Below, piece by piece: positions 12,747-22,688 of a DNA stretch of 64,000 nucleotides. The DNA comes from Saccopteryx bilineata (taxonomy: Eukaryota; Chordata; Mammalia; Chiroptera; Emballonuridae), in contig NC_089493.1 in NCBI RefSeq assembly GCF_036850765.1, positions 192,962,706 to 193,026,705 of the forward strand, given 5' to 3'. The position numbers and the translations under genes are program-made. The notes below the pieces were generated by a model. It had not been told where the DNA came from. It did no database searches and was given only the letters and a program-made list of their open reading frames with translations. Within the stretch, counting starts at the first letter, position 1; every line of letters starts with the position of its first letter.

Positions 12747-12960
12747 AAAAAGATGAAAAGAAAAGGTTTTGAATTGTTTTGCCTCGTGTTTTCGCCCTTC
12801 CTGTCTGTGCCTTTTCTGTTGCTTACCAAGGTAACCACCTACTTTCCGGGGTGACCCACTGCAAAGAAATTCCAAACCGAAGACAGGGAGCGTCAGGGAG
12901 ATTTAGCTATTTTGTACAATTATTAATTGATGAACACTTTGCGTTCTTCATAGCTTAGAG

Positions 12961-13287
12961 CAGGGGTCCCCAAACTTTTTACACAGGGGGCCAGTTCACT
13001 GTCCCTCAGACCATTGGAGGGCCAGACTATAAAAAAAACTATGAACAAATCCCTATGCACACTGCACAGATCTTATTTTAAAGTAAAAAAAAAAAACAAA
13101 ACGGGAACAAATACAATATTTAAAATAAAGAACAAGTAAATTTAAATCAACCAACTGACCAGTATTTCAGTGCTCCTCTCACTGACCACCAATGAAAGAG
13201 GTGCTCCTTCTGGAAGTGCGGCGGGGGCCGGATAAATGGCCTCAGGGGGCCGCATGTGGCCCGTGGGCCGTAGTTTGGGGACCCCTG
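12961..13287 (+). mobile_element. non-autonomous hAT element (copy 1)
   Basis: A 327-bp element bounded by inverted termini CAGGGGTCCCCAAACT and AGTTTGGGGACCCCTG, with a perfect 8-bp target duplication GCTTAGAG (12,953-12,960 and 13,288-13,295). The 8-bp duplication and CAG...CTG ends are diagnostic of the hAT superfamily. There is no transposase. Confidence 0.95.
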
Positions 13288-13299
13288 GCTTAGAGCATA

Positions 13300-14340
13300 G
13301 TTTAGGTTATACTTATTTCTCTTCTTTGATTCTTTTGAGCAAGCAATTTCTCTGAGGGAAATAAAATATTCTGAGTCTCTTCTCACTCAAGCATTTATAT
13401 GTTTAATAATTCTAAGTAAGGATACACAGAGCCTAAGTCAGGCGACCCGAGTGAACACCAGCCTGTCAGTGTGTTCCTTCAGCTAACAAACAGACTTGTT
13501 CCTCCTGCCAAGACTTGTGCTAGATACTGGGCTCTGAGGAGATTAGAGACCTCCAGGAACGGGCAGTCCGCTGAGGGAGGCAGCCTGTGGCTAGGTTTGC
13601 AAAACAACACGAGTTGTTACACATGCAAAGGTCTCTTGGCATGTTAACACTAAAGTATTTGCAAGAACACAGGTGCCACATCCAGGGGCATGTTAGAGAA
13701 TTGACAGGTTGTGTTCCTGATATCCCTGGGACATTGAAGAAGTCCCTTTTGCTTTATTTGAGTGACAGACACTGAGGCTGTCAGGAAGCACGTGGACGTG
13801 GCCTCGCATGGACTCATTCTGCTTCAGGACTTGACCTTTCAAGACCACCCCTCACAGGAGCCAGTGCCGTGGTCCAGGAACTCGAGGCAGTCGGGGGAGC
13901 CAGGTCAGTCTAGTTCTTAGGAAACAAAGCCTTCTGTGAGTGGCATGCAGTTAGACGGGCTGCTCACCGACATTGAGTTGGAACTGGGAAAGCTCTTTAG
14001 GAAAACACTAGTTGGGAAATACTTGACTGTCCCGCTGGAAGGTTCGGAACAGCAAGAAGGAGTTGGAACGTCCCAGGAGGCTTGGGTGGCACTCCTTAAG
14101 CCTTTGCTAGGTTCTGTCTCATCAGGACACTCAGCTACTCAATGGCACAGTGAGGTAGGTAGCCATCAGACTAGACCTGGATGAGGGGACTTACCCAGAC
14201 CAGGCTGATAGGGTCTGGAGCTCCAATTCAAATAAGTCAGTTTGCTGTGCTCAGAGACAGTTCATACCCATCTCTAAGGGACCAGGCCAAGTCATAGGCA
14301 ACAGTGGGATGGGTGTCTCTGTAGAAGGGAAATAAAGGGT
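13300..14340. other. CREBRF-BNIP1 intergenic DNA, no gene seen
   Basis: Moderately GC-balanced sequence without convincing coding potential. Around 13,470-13,570 it weakly resembles an old L2-type fragment. Nothing else identified. Confidence 0.6.
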
Positions 14341-14344
14341 TTAG

Positions 14345-15440
14345 AATAAAAAATTAAGTTTTCTTTTTCTTTAATAAGTTTCTATAAAAAGTTTTAATTC
14401 TAAAATAATGTTGCCAGGAATGAACGGGAAATGTACAAGGTATGAAGAAATCTTGAAAATACTGTAAAGGACACAGAAAACGAACAAATGCAAAGCTAGA
14501 CCAAGTTCTTGAACAGGAACAGTCAATAACATGAAGCTGTCAGTCCTCCGATGTTAAATAAAAATTTAATGCCATCCTAATAAGGACAGACCAGTAGGGT
14601 TTACAAAAATTAGTTCCCATGGGGAGAAATAATAGTTGGGAGATGCTGAAGGGGGGGGGGAAGGAGAGTGCTTGATCCTCAACAGGTATTAAGACACATA
14701 AAACTAACTGAAAAGTGTCATTTTGGTGCATGAATGACTACACAGGGCAACAGGTCGGAAATGCATTTGAACATAAGAATTTAGTAGGGTAAATGCAACA
14801 TTGTGAACCAGTAGGAAAAATATGGGTTCTTTAGGAAATAGTGTTGGAACAACGGGCTAACTCTGGAGAAAGGAAAGTTGGCTCTATACCTCACTCCAGA
14901 AGCTATCATACCTTTCAAAATGGGTCAAATCTAAATGTTAAAAGAAAAGGAAACCATAGAAACTAATTCGGTGGGGAAAGGCCTTCCTAACTTGGATCCC
15001 AAGTCCAGGAGTCGTAAATGAAAACTGATAAATTCTATGTGAAACAAAAATTAAGCAAAAAATATTTTTAAAAAACTTTCAGGCCAAAAAACACTATAGC
15101 CAGCTCAAAATTCTGTAGACTAAGAAAAAAAAAATGCTCATGACTAAGGGCTAACTTTCCTAATATATAAAGAGCTCCTGGGAATTGACAGGAAGAAGAC
15201 CAACAATTCAACAGAGAAATGAGCAGACAATAAATACAAATAACTCTCCACCTTATTCATGATAAGAGATAATGCAAATTTCAAAAACGGCATTTTTCAC
15301 TTAATCAGCTTGGCAGAAATCCAGTGATGAACACCATGTTGCAGAGGCGGTGGGAGGCAGGCATTTGTACCACCTGCTGGTAGGGAGGGTAAGTGGCCAC
15401 AGAACCTCTGTGAAGAGCAGTTTGGTAGCATGGATCAGGA
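14345..15440 (+). mobile_element. L1 3' portion, sense
   Basis: A-rich sense-strand L1 sequence with the familiar ORF2-end and 3' features: a degraded 'naatttaatgccatcctaat'-type block near 14,560, 'taatatataaagagctcctg' near 15,161, and a late block ending near 15,430. Frames are destroyed. An L1-internal G9-10 run lies near 14,651. Confidence 0.75.
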
Positions 15441-15494
15441 TTTTTTAAAGGCACGTATTTTTGGGCCTGGCAAGCCATCATTCTCTGTGACAGT

Positions 15495-15625
15495 TTATTG
15501 TGTGTATAAACGGGGATAGTTCCATCCAGTGGGGCTGTGGTGACAGTTGTTAGATGATAGACATGCCGACTTAAGTACAAAGTGCCTGGCACAGGGGAAG
15601 GGCTCCCAAAATGTCAGCAATAGAG
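15495..15625 (+). mobile_element. MIR-like fragment
   Basis: Contains the MIR 3' landmark 'acaaagtgcctggcacag' (about 15,577). Old and short. Confidence 0.5.
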
Positions 15626-15946
15626 TTAAGAGCTGCCAGTGCGCACCGCGTTCTTCCCAGAGGCTGCTTTTCCGTCTTACGTCACTGAGTCCTCCAGCCA
15701 GCCCCGCGCTTACCACCAGGTGGCCTCTGAAGGGACTGAGGCACACAGACATGATGTGGGTTCACTGTAAAATATGAAACATACAAGAAAGCTTAAAGAG
15801 ATATAAAAAATTGTCAGTGCCACCTTCCAGAGACATCCCAATTGATACTTTCCTTCTAGTCTCTTTTCCCCCCTTCTATGCAAAAACCTGTAATCATTAG
15901 AATGGCTGATGGGCAGAAGATGGGGAAACACCACCATGAAAGCATT

Positions 15947-16129
15947 TTATTTTCTCCATTGACTTGGGGTGGGGGGAAGAAGACAGGAGAGGGAGAGAGA
16001 GAAGCATCAACTCATTGTTCCACTTAGTTCCATTTAGTTGTGCACGCATTCTACGTGCCCTGATCTGGGATCGAACCTGCGATCTAGGCACGCAACACGA
16101 CGCTCTATCCACTGAGCCATCGAGACGGG
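15947..16129 (-). mobile_element. tRNA-derived SINE, type B
   Basis: GA-rich block, then the inverted tRNA head ending 'ccactgagccatcgagacgg'. Target duplication gaaagcatt at 15,938-15,946 and 16,130-16,138. It sits about 220 bp upstream of the BNIP1 start codon. Confidence 0.88.
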
Positions 16130-16264
16130 GAAAGCATTCATTATCCCGCTTCTCTTTCTCTCCGTTTTTTTAGGACCACACCAAGAGGCGAGGCCGATTT
16201 CCCCACACCAGCGGGGAAAATTCCCCAGGACTTGGGGCCGCCACCCTCGCTGGCCTCAGGCCGG

Positions 16265-16282
16265 TCTCTAGGGGGCGCTGTC
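16265..16282 (+). promoter_or_regulatory. CTCF-like motif in BNIP1 promoter
   Basis: The sequence ctctagggggcgctgtc matches the CTCF core (…C-T/C-A-GGGGGCGCT) closely and lies about 75-90 bp upstream of the ATG. It is a motif match only. Confidence 0.5.
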
Positions 16283-16352
16283 GCAAGGCCGGGCGGAACG
16301 AAAACGCGTTTGAACTTGGCCACCGCCGCTGCCCGTACCCGGCATCTTCAAC

Positions 16353-16436
16353 ATGGCTGCTACCCAGGATGTCCACGTCCGGATCTGTAACCAAGAAATT
16401 GTCAAATTCGACCTGGAGGTGAAGGCCCTGATCCAG
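16353..16436 (+). CDS. BNIP1: BNIP1/SEC20 coding exon 1
   Basis: Residues 1-28 of BNIP1 (SEC20), an ER-resident Qb-type SNARE. BNIP1 works with syntaxin-18, USE1 and SEC22B and the NRZ tether in Golgi-to-ER retrograde transport, and it also has a BH3-like segment tied to apoptosis and mitochondrial/ER dynamics. The translation starts MAATQDVHVRICNQEIVKFD, nearly identical to the mammalian N-terminus. The start ATG has the context 'aacATGG' (A at -3, G at +4). The exon ends after a complete codon at 'ATCCAG|gtac' (phase 0). The six coding exons total 687 nt including the stop, giving 228 residues, the usual mammalian length. Confidence 0.97.
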
Positions 16437-18181
16437 GTACTGATTCTGGGGGCCCTGCTGGGCTCCAGCTGCCCGAGACCCGCGCTCCGCCGGCCTCCTG
16501 TGAGCTCCGCGGTCCCACTCCCGAGCTTTCCCTACTCGGTCAGGTCTCCCTGATCGTCCCAGATCGCTGGCTCCGCTCTGTGGCCCGCTACCTCCTCTCT
16601 GGCCCCCTCCGGCCCCTTCCCCTTGACCATTGGCCTTGACCTTCCAACCTGGTGCCGTTGGCTCGCCCTTTTCCGGGACACCCACATGTCCCTCGCCCCT
16701 GACCAGGTTTTCCCTTTGTGGCCCCGCGGACCCCTCCCATACGGACCCCTGGCTGTCGCCCTGCTCTGGACCACCTCCCAAAGTACCTGTCACCCTGTGT
16801 AGCCCCGCCTTCTGATGCCGCCCTCCCCGCCGTGGGGCAGCGTTCTGGAGGCGTGAGTCCCGCCCGCTGCTGGCCAGCTCCTCTGGGGGTGGCGCCCCGT
16901 GCCACCCAAGGCCACCTGGCACGGGAGGAACCGGGTGAAACGAACGTCACCTGGGACCGTAGTTGTGATTTTTGTCACTGAGGAAATCGAGTAAAATGGC
17001 AAGGCCTGAATCTAAAGGCAGAATAGTGGCGGAACTGGGACCCGGACGGGGAAAGACAGCTTGGAGAAGGGACTTAGGTCCTTGAGGTGCTTTGGCTTAT
17101 TTGCGATAGGCAAGAGGTAGGAATTTAGAAATGGTTCCTTAACGTTTAGCAAAAAGAAACCAAGAGTTTTAAACCTTGGCTTTAGGCAAAGCGTTTCTAT
17201 TTTCAACGAATGGTACTTAAACATTAGATGTAGATTCAGAGTTTGCAATTACTGTAGTTGGGGCAAAAAGTGAAGGAAAGTAGGGCCCCCCACGGAAGCA
17301 GATGCAGACTAAATCAAATTTGTGGTCTATCATATGGTGGCAGGAAGCGTGATTTAATGAGTAGGCAGAGAACAAGTGACTGGACTTGATGCGAACATTT
17401 AAACCTCCTCAAACTTCCCTTCTCCCATGTGTAAGCTACAAAATGTCAGGCCAGTTCTAAACTCTAATGAAAAAGATTGACTATAGCTAAATTACTGTGT
17501 TCCAGCTCCTCAGCTAAATGCCTTATGTACAGACATGGTCTGTGAGGTAGGTAATGTGATGAGGAAGATGAGGCACAGAGAACTCAAGTGCTTTTCTTCA
17601 AGGTTGCACAGCTAATAAGTATACAGCGAGAATCTGAATCCCCGTAGTCTGGCTCTACATCTTGCTCTAAAACCTGGTTCTAATTGTGGCTATCCGGAAA
17701 CAAATTCTAAACCTGTCCTTGAATATGTCTATAAACGCTGTGATTTATGATAGATGGTTTGTAAAATCAAATTGAAGTTTATCTTGCCATACGATGCCAG
17801 GAATTTTGCACCTCGGTTTTCAAAGATCTGAAGTTAATTACTGTCACTTTTGGATTTTCATTTTAGTTGAACACACAAACTTCTTTACGGCCATCATACT
17901 TGCCAAGGTGGCGTTTGTGAAACTTTAGGAACAAATAAGGCAAGAGAGAGTTGTGCTTCTCTCTATGTTTTTATATTACCTACTCAAAATTAACTTAAAG
18001 AAGAATGAGAAAAGTGTCCATAATAATGTGTTTGTTTGTGTTGCAGAGGTAAACAACAGAAATCAGGATGGATTACAGTCAGTGGCCCGACCTTACTTGT
18101 GTCTAAGCCAGCTCTCAGTGTACAGACGGTGTTATTTCATTGCCCTGAGAAAGGCCCCCTCACCTCTTCAATATCTTCTAG
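16437..18181 (+). other. BNIP1: BNIP1 intron 1
   Basis: 1,745 bp, GT-AG. The first part is the CpG island. An antisense MIR lies at about 17,515-17,665. No other gene or mobile element is recognised. Confidence 0.9.
17515..17665 (-). mobile_element. MIR fragment, antisense
   Basis: Contains the antisense MIR core pattern: 'gatgaggcacagagaactca', 'ggttgcacagctaataagt', then 'tctgaatcc'. Typical decayed MIR. Confidence 0.75.
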
Positions 18182-18274
18182 GATATTCGAGATTGTTCCG
18201 GACCATTAAGTGCACTTACTGAACTGAATACAAAAGTGAAAGAGAAGTTTCAAGAGTTGCGGCACAGGATACAG
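18182..18274 (+). CDS. BNIP1: BNIP1 coding exon 2
   Basis: Residues 29-59, beginning DIRDCSGPLSALTELNTKVK and ending LRHRIQ. It forms part of the N-terminal helical region that contacts the NRZ tether in SEC20 proteins. 93 nt, phase 0 at both ends, with acceptor 'tatcttctag' and donor 'CAG|gtgagc'. No odd residues. Confidence 0.97.
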
Positions 18275-18301
18275 GTGAGCGGCTTTAGAGCTGAGAGGCT
18301 A

Positions 18302-18668
18302 GGCCCTGGCCGGTTGGCTCAGTGGTAGAGTGTTGGCCTGGCTTGTGGATGTCCTGGGTTTGATTCCTGGTTAGGGCACACAGAAGTGCCCATCTGCTCC
18401 CCCCCCCCTCTCGCTTCCTCTTCTGCAGCCATAGCGCAGTTGGTTCAAACTCATTGGCCCTGGGCACTGAAGATGGCTCCCTGGAGCCTCTAGCTCGGGT
18501 GCTAAAAATAGCTGGGTTGTGACCATGGCCCCAGATGCGCAGAGCGTCGGCCCCAGACAGGGGTTGCTGGGTGGATCTCTGTTGGGGCACATGCGGTAGT
18601 CTGTCTCTCTATCTCCCCTCCTCTCACTTGGAAATGAAGAAAACATAAGTAAAAAATTTAAAAAATAG
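18302..18668 (+). mobile_element. BNIP1: tRNA-derived SINE, type A variant subfamily
   Basis: The head is as in type A (ggccctggccggttggctca), but the body differs: 'ccatagcgcagttggttcaa', 'ctaaaaatagctgggttgtg' and a different module region. It appears to be a separate subfamily sharing the tRNA head. It lies in BNIP1 intron 2, only 28 bp after exon 2. Confidence 0.85.
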
Positions 18669-18669
18669 A

Positions 18670-19078
18670 ACCGAGAGACCAAGAATGGGCACGAAGGGGG
18701 CTCAGGCCCAGCACTGACTGCTGCCTGCAAGCTGTCCAGTGTCCCCAGTGAATGTGTAAACAGTGAGGGCAAATGTACTGACCCGCTACCCAGGTTGAAA
18801 CGAGGGACTCTGGCATGCAGAGCTCTGCCAGCTGTGTTAAGTGGATGGCAGGGACACCGGGGTCCTTGGAATTTGTCAACTTCAACTTCTGAGGTCACTT
18901 GAACTACTTTCTTCTCTCTGCCACTCGCTCCAGCCCACTTGCTGCAGTCCATCACCAGTGTCTCCTGGGGCTTTCTCTTCAGGCTGTCGCTTTGTCCAGC
19001 CTCTTCCTCTCTGTTTCGTGGTCACCAGTCACATCTTGTGCACATAATAACGCTCCCGAGTTTGACGGTGTTATATGG
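18670..19078. other. BNIP1 intron 2 sequence without identified feature
   Basis: Intronic DNA between the SINE and the hAT element. No gene, RNA or further repeat recognised. Confidence 0.6.
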
Positions 19079-19375
19079 CAGTGGTCCCCAACCCCTGGGC
19101 CACGGACCGATACTGGTCCATGGGCCATTTGGTACCGGTCCGCAGAGAAAGAATAAGTAACTTACATTATTTTTGTTTTATTTATATTTAAGTCTGAACG
19201 ATGTTTTATTTTTAAAAAACGACCAGATTCCCTCTGTTACATCCATCTAAGACTCACTCTTGACGCTTGTCTCGGTCATGTGATACACTTATCCGTCCCA
19301 CCCTAAAGGCCGGTCCATGAAAATATTTTCTGACATTAAACCGGTCCGTGGCCCAAAACAGGTTGGGGACCATTG
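19079..19375 (+). mobile_element. non-autonomous hAT element, second family
   Basis: 297 bp with inverted ends CAGTGGTCCCCAACC and GGTTGGGGACCATTG. Target duplication TTATATGG / TTATATGT (7 of 8). Internal 'ggaccgatactggtccatgg' palindromic segments. Distinct from the CAGGGG family. Confidence 0.92.
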
Positions 19376-20140
19376 TTATATGTGCCATCTCAAAAGCAGC
19401 GGAACCGAAGTACCCGTTTGGATAGCGCAGGTGTTTCTGCTGCCGGGCCTCCAGGGAGAGGACCGTGGGCACAGGGCCTGCCCACCTCTGGGTGGGTGTT
19501 GGGCCCCCAGTCTCCCCGCATGTGGTGCTGGGCTGTAAAGACTTGTGCTTTTCGTGTCGCGTGGCCCAGATGCCAGCCAACAGTGTTGTTGCTTAGCCGA
19601 AGAAGACAGTCTGGTCCAAAGCTGGTCGAGAAACTGGCCATTTGGACCATCAGGAACAGTATATCTGTGTCCTGTGTGTTGCCTTCCAAAGAGTTGGTTT
19701 TTCCAGATGATGATTCTTAAAATTAAGTTGTAATCCACATTGGTTCTGGGAGGTGGAAGTTGGTGCGTCCGCCTACTCCATTGCCATCTTGCCGCTCCCG
19801 AAAACACGCAGTTTTTGATATCCCCATGCTAAGAGGGGGCCAGTCTCCTGTTTAGTGTTTGTGTTCCTTTTCATTTCTGGCGTGCGCTGTGTTCCAGGGG
19901 CGCGTCCTCCGCCCGGGGCAGCCATGCGCCGCTCGCAGCCAACCGCACTGGCTCCGAGTGTCCTCCTGTCCTCGGGCTGTGGCATTCCCCTTACTCTCTT
20001 GCCAACTCAGCTACATAGGTGTTACCTGGCATTCCTAGGTGCCCTGCTCCAGGAGGGGTTTCAAGTGCAGTTTATGATCTAGCTAGAAACGGAAGTATTG
20101 GCCGCAGGGTCATTCTCATACAGAGCTCTTTCCCCCGTAG

Positions 20141-20232
20141 GAGCTTGAGCAGGCGGCTAGAGAGCAAGACAGAGAGTCGGAGAAGCAGGCTCTGCTCCAG
20201 GAGGTGGAGAACCACAAGAAGCAGACACTCAG
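20141..20232 (+). CDS. BNIP1: BNIP1 coding exon 3
   Basis: Residues 60-89 plus two bases of codon 90. The translation ELEQAAREQDRESEKQALLQ, then EVENHKKQTL, is a charged, coiled-coil-forming helix. 92 nt; acceptor 'cccccgtag', donor 'CTCAG|gtaggc'. Several substitutions relative to the human protein as I recall it (AAREQDRESEKQA in place of LAKEQDKESEKQL) are conservative. Confidence 0.96.
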
Positions 20233-20628
20233 GTAGGCGGCCTGGCCTCCCGCCACGGCCTCTGCCAGCCCCGGGCCCCCCAGGAGACGCGCGCCGGGTT
20301 TGCCTAAGAAACCCGGGTTTACTGACCTCACTGTCGTCTATGCACGGACCAAGTGTTCTCTCTGGATCAGTAATTCTCAAAGAGGAGGGCACACAGGGGC
20401 CGCTGGGGAGAACTGGGCATAGTTTATAAAAGCGTATTTAATGTTATGCTGTACTTTATCTTCTTAGAACAAAACCACAGGAAGGGTCGCTATTGTAATA
20501 CAGGTCCTTTTTATCAAGTACGTATAGAGAAGTGGTTCTAGAAAAAGTTCACTGAAAGTGAACCTATTTACGATGGACCAAATTTAGAAAATTTTGAATA
20601 GGACTTTATCTTAAAAAGTGAAACAAGA

Positions 20629-21042
20629 GGCCTGGCTGGTTGGCTCAGCGGTAGAGCGTCGGTCTGGCGTGCGGGGGACCTGGGTTCGATTCCCGGCCAG
20701 GGCACACAGGAGAAGCGCCCATTTGCTTCTCCACACCCCCCCTCCTTCCTCTCTGTCTCTCTCTTCCCCTCCCGCAGCCAAGGCTCCATTGGAGCAAAGA
20801 TGGCCCGGGCGCTGGGGATGGCTCCTTGGCCTCTGCCCCAGGTGCTAGAGTGGCTCTGGTCGCAGCAGAGCGACGCCCCAGAGGGGCAGAGCATCGCCCC
20901 CTGGTGGGTAGAGCATCACCCCCTGGTGGGCAGAGCATCGCCTCCTGGTGGGTGTGCGGGATGGATCCCGGTCGGGCGCATGCGGGAGTCTGTCTCTCCC
21001 CGTTTCCAGCTTCAGAAAAATACCAAAAAAAAAAAAAAAAAA
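20629..21042 (+). mobile_element. tRNA-derived SINE, type A, with three CTCF-like modules
   Basis: Well-preserved copy with intact A and B boxes. The target duplication is about 14 bp (aaaagtgaaacaag on both sides, at about 20,616 and 21,041), and an A18-20 tail indicates youth. The 22-bp module occurs three times, at 20,895, 20,917 and 20,939. Confidence 0.96.
20895..20951 (-). promoter_or_regulatory. three tandem CTCF-core-like motifs in a SINE
   Basis: On the minus strand the first module reads CCACCAGGGGGCG, an exact match to the CTCF core as I know it. The second and third each have one change. Start-to-start spacing is 22 bp. Binding is not shown. Confidence 0.45.
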
Positions 21043-21224
21043 AAGTGAAACAAGAAAATGTAAACAAGTTTACGTTATATAAAATTGAGGTTATTGCGGC
21101 TGTGCACTAATACTTGATTATTTTTTGGTATTGAATTGGGGGACTTTTCCAACAACACTGACTGACGGCATGAAACAGTACCCGTCCCTTCACATTTCAC
21201 TTTTGCACCATAATCATAAGAGGG

Positions 21225-21613
21225 TGTTTTTTTTTGTTTGTTTTTTTTTTTCATTTTTCTGAAGCTGGAAACAGGGAGAGACAGTCAGACAGACTCCCGC
21301 ATGCGCCCGACCGGGATTCACCCGGCACGCCCACCAGGGGGCGATGCTCTGCCCATCCTGGGCGTCGCCATGTTGCAACCAGAGCCACTCTAGCGCCTGG
21401 GGCAGAGGCCACTGAGCCATCCCCAGCGCCCGGGCCATCTTTGCTCCAATGGAGCCTTGGCTGCGGGAGGGGAAGAGAGAGACAGAGAGGAAGGCGCGGC
21501 GGAGGGGTGGAGAAGCAAATGTGCGCTTCTCCTGTGTGCCCTGGCCGGGAATCGAACCCGGGTCCTCCGCACGCTAGGCTGACGCTCAACCGCTGAGCCA
21601 ACCGGCCAGGGCC
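21225..21613 (-). mobile_element. tRNA-derived SINE, type A, with one CTCF-like module
   Basis: Young, full-length antisense copy. Target duplication tcataagagggt on both sides (about 21,208 and 21,614). It contains an intact ccaccagggggcg at 21,331-21,343. It faces the sense copy at 20,629 with only about 180 bp between them. Confidence 0.96.
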
Positions 21614-22305
21614 TCATAAGAGGGTTTTTAGTGCAAAAATATTTGTGGGCTCCATCATCGTCCCCGGTCCTCTGGTCGCCAGACCACTTTCTCACAGCCC
21701 CTGCAGGCCACCCTCCTCCTGGGCGGCCTTTCATCTTTGTTTGTTGGTCGGACTGTGCCACCTTTGTGTCTCTGCAGCTTCACTTCTGACGAGCGCAGGC
21801 TGGGCATCTTCCCAGCCGGCAGGAGCTGTGTGACGCCCGGCACTCAGGAGGGGACGGCTGACATACCGGCCGTGCCAGAGGCTATCTCGGTAGGGGGGGT
21901 GTGGTGACTAGTGTTGAAGTGCTTGGCTCAGGGGTGTCTTAGTGACTTGGTTTTTCCTAGGGCCTCCGAGGGCACTCAGACTGTAAACACTGAGTAGAGA
22001 GGACCCGTCATAGAAAGTGTAGCATGTTATGCCGGACAGAACCGCGTGAGAACGGCCAGTGTGCTGTGGAGGTAGAGGGCAGGGGAGAGCAGCAGGAGAC
22101 CAGGGCTTCGGCCATGTGTGCGGAGACCGTGGCCACGCCTCTCTGGGTCGCCGTGCGTGTCACACCGAACAGTCAATATGCGCTTGCTGGTCTTCCCCAG
22201 TCAGTGTGAGCCCCCGAGGGCCGGCACTGTGGCTCGTCCATCTCTGCGTCGCAGGGCCCAGCAGAGCAGCCTTGCTGACCGTGTGAAAATGCCACTGGTT
22301 CTTTT

Positions 22306-22688
22306 TTTGTATTTTTCTGACACTGGAAACAGGGAGGCAGTTAGACAGACTCCCGCATGTGCCCGACCGGGATCCACCTGGCACGCCCACTAGGGGGCGA
22401 CGCTCTGCCCACCAGGGGGCGATGCTCTGCCCCTCCGGGGCGTCGCTCTGCCACGACCAGAGCCACTCTAGCGCCTGGGGCAGAGGCCAAGGAGCCATCC
22501 CCAGCGCCCGGGCCATCTTTGCTCCAATGGAGCCTTGGCTGTGGGAGGGGAAGAGAGAGACAGAGGAAGGAGAGGGGGAGGGGTGGAGAAGCAGATGGGT
22601 GCTTCTCCTGTGTGCCCTGGCCGGGAATCGAACCCGAGACCTCCGCACGCCAGGCCGACGCTCCACCACTAAGCCAACCGGCCAGGGC
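22306..22688 (-). mobile_element. tRNA-derived SINE, type A, with two CTCF-like modules
   Basis: Full-length antisense copy with a target duplication of about 15 bp (ccactggttcttttt). It has two tandem modules, cccactagggggcg at about 22,386 and cccaccagggggcg at about 22,408, again 22 bp apart. Confidence 0.96.

Larger units (their letters stand above)
7295..12760 (+). other. CREBRF: CREBRF 3' UTR (about 5.45 kb)
   Basis: Continuous AT-rich sequence from the stop codon to a terminal poly(A) signal at 12,741-12,746. It contains no recognisable SINE, LINE or DNA transposon, whereas the preceding intron carries several per kilobase in places. That, and a length similar to the long CREBRF 3' UTR known in other mammals, supports one long exon. 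AU-rich and UGUA-containing stretches are common, as expected for a regulated long 3' UTR. A short CAC/CAT microsatellite lies at about 12,474-12,498. The exact cleavage site is inferred. Confidence 0.85.
16180..16960 (+). promoter_or_regulatory. BNIP1: BNIP1 CpG-island promoter and 5' UTR
   Basis: GC- and CpG-rich DNA spanning the first coding exon and the start of intron 1, the normal form of a housekeeping promoter. There is no TATA box near the start codon. The transcription start is not visible but probably lies within about 16,250-16,340. A CTCF-like motif is listed separately. Confidence 0.8.

Noticed and set aside
16170..16950. Minus-strand frame of 250 codons over the BNIP1 promoter
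   Set aside because: GC-rich CpG island with few stops by composition; no homology recognised and antisense to a real exon.
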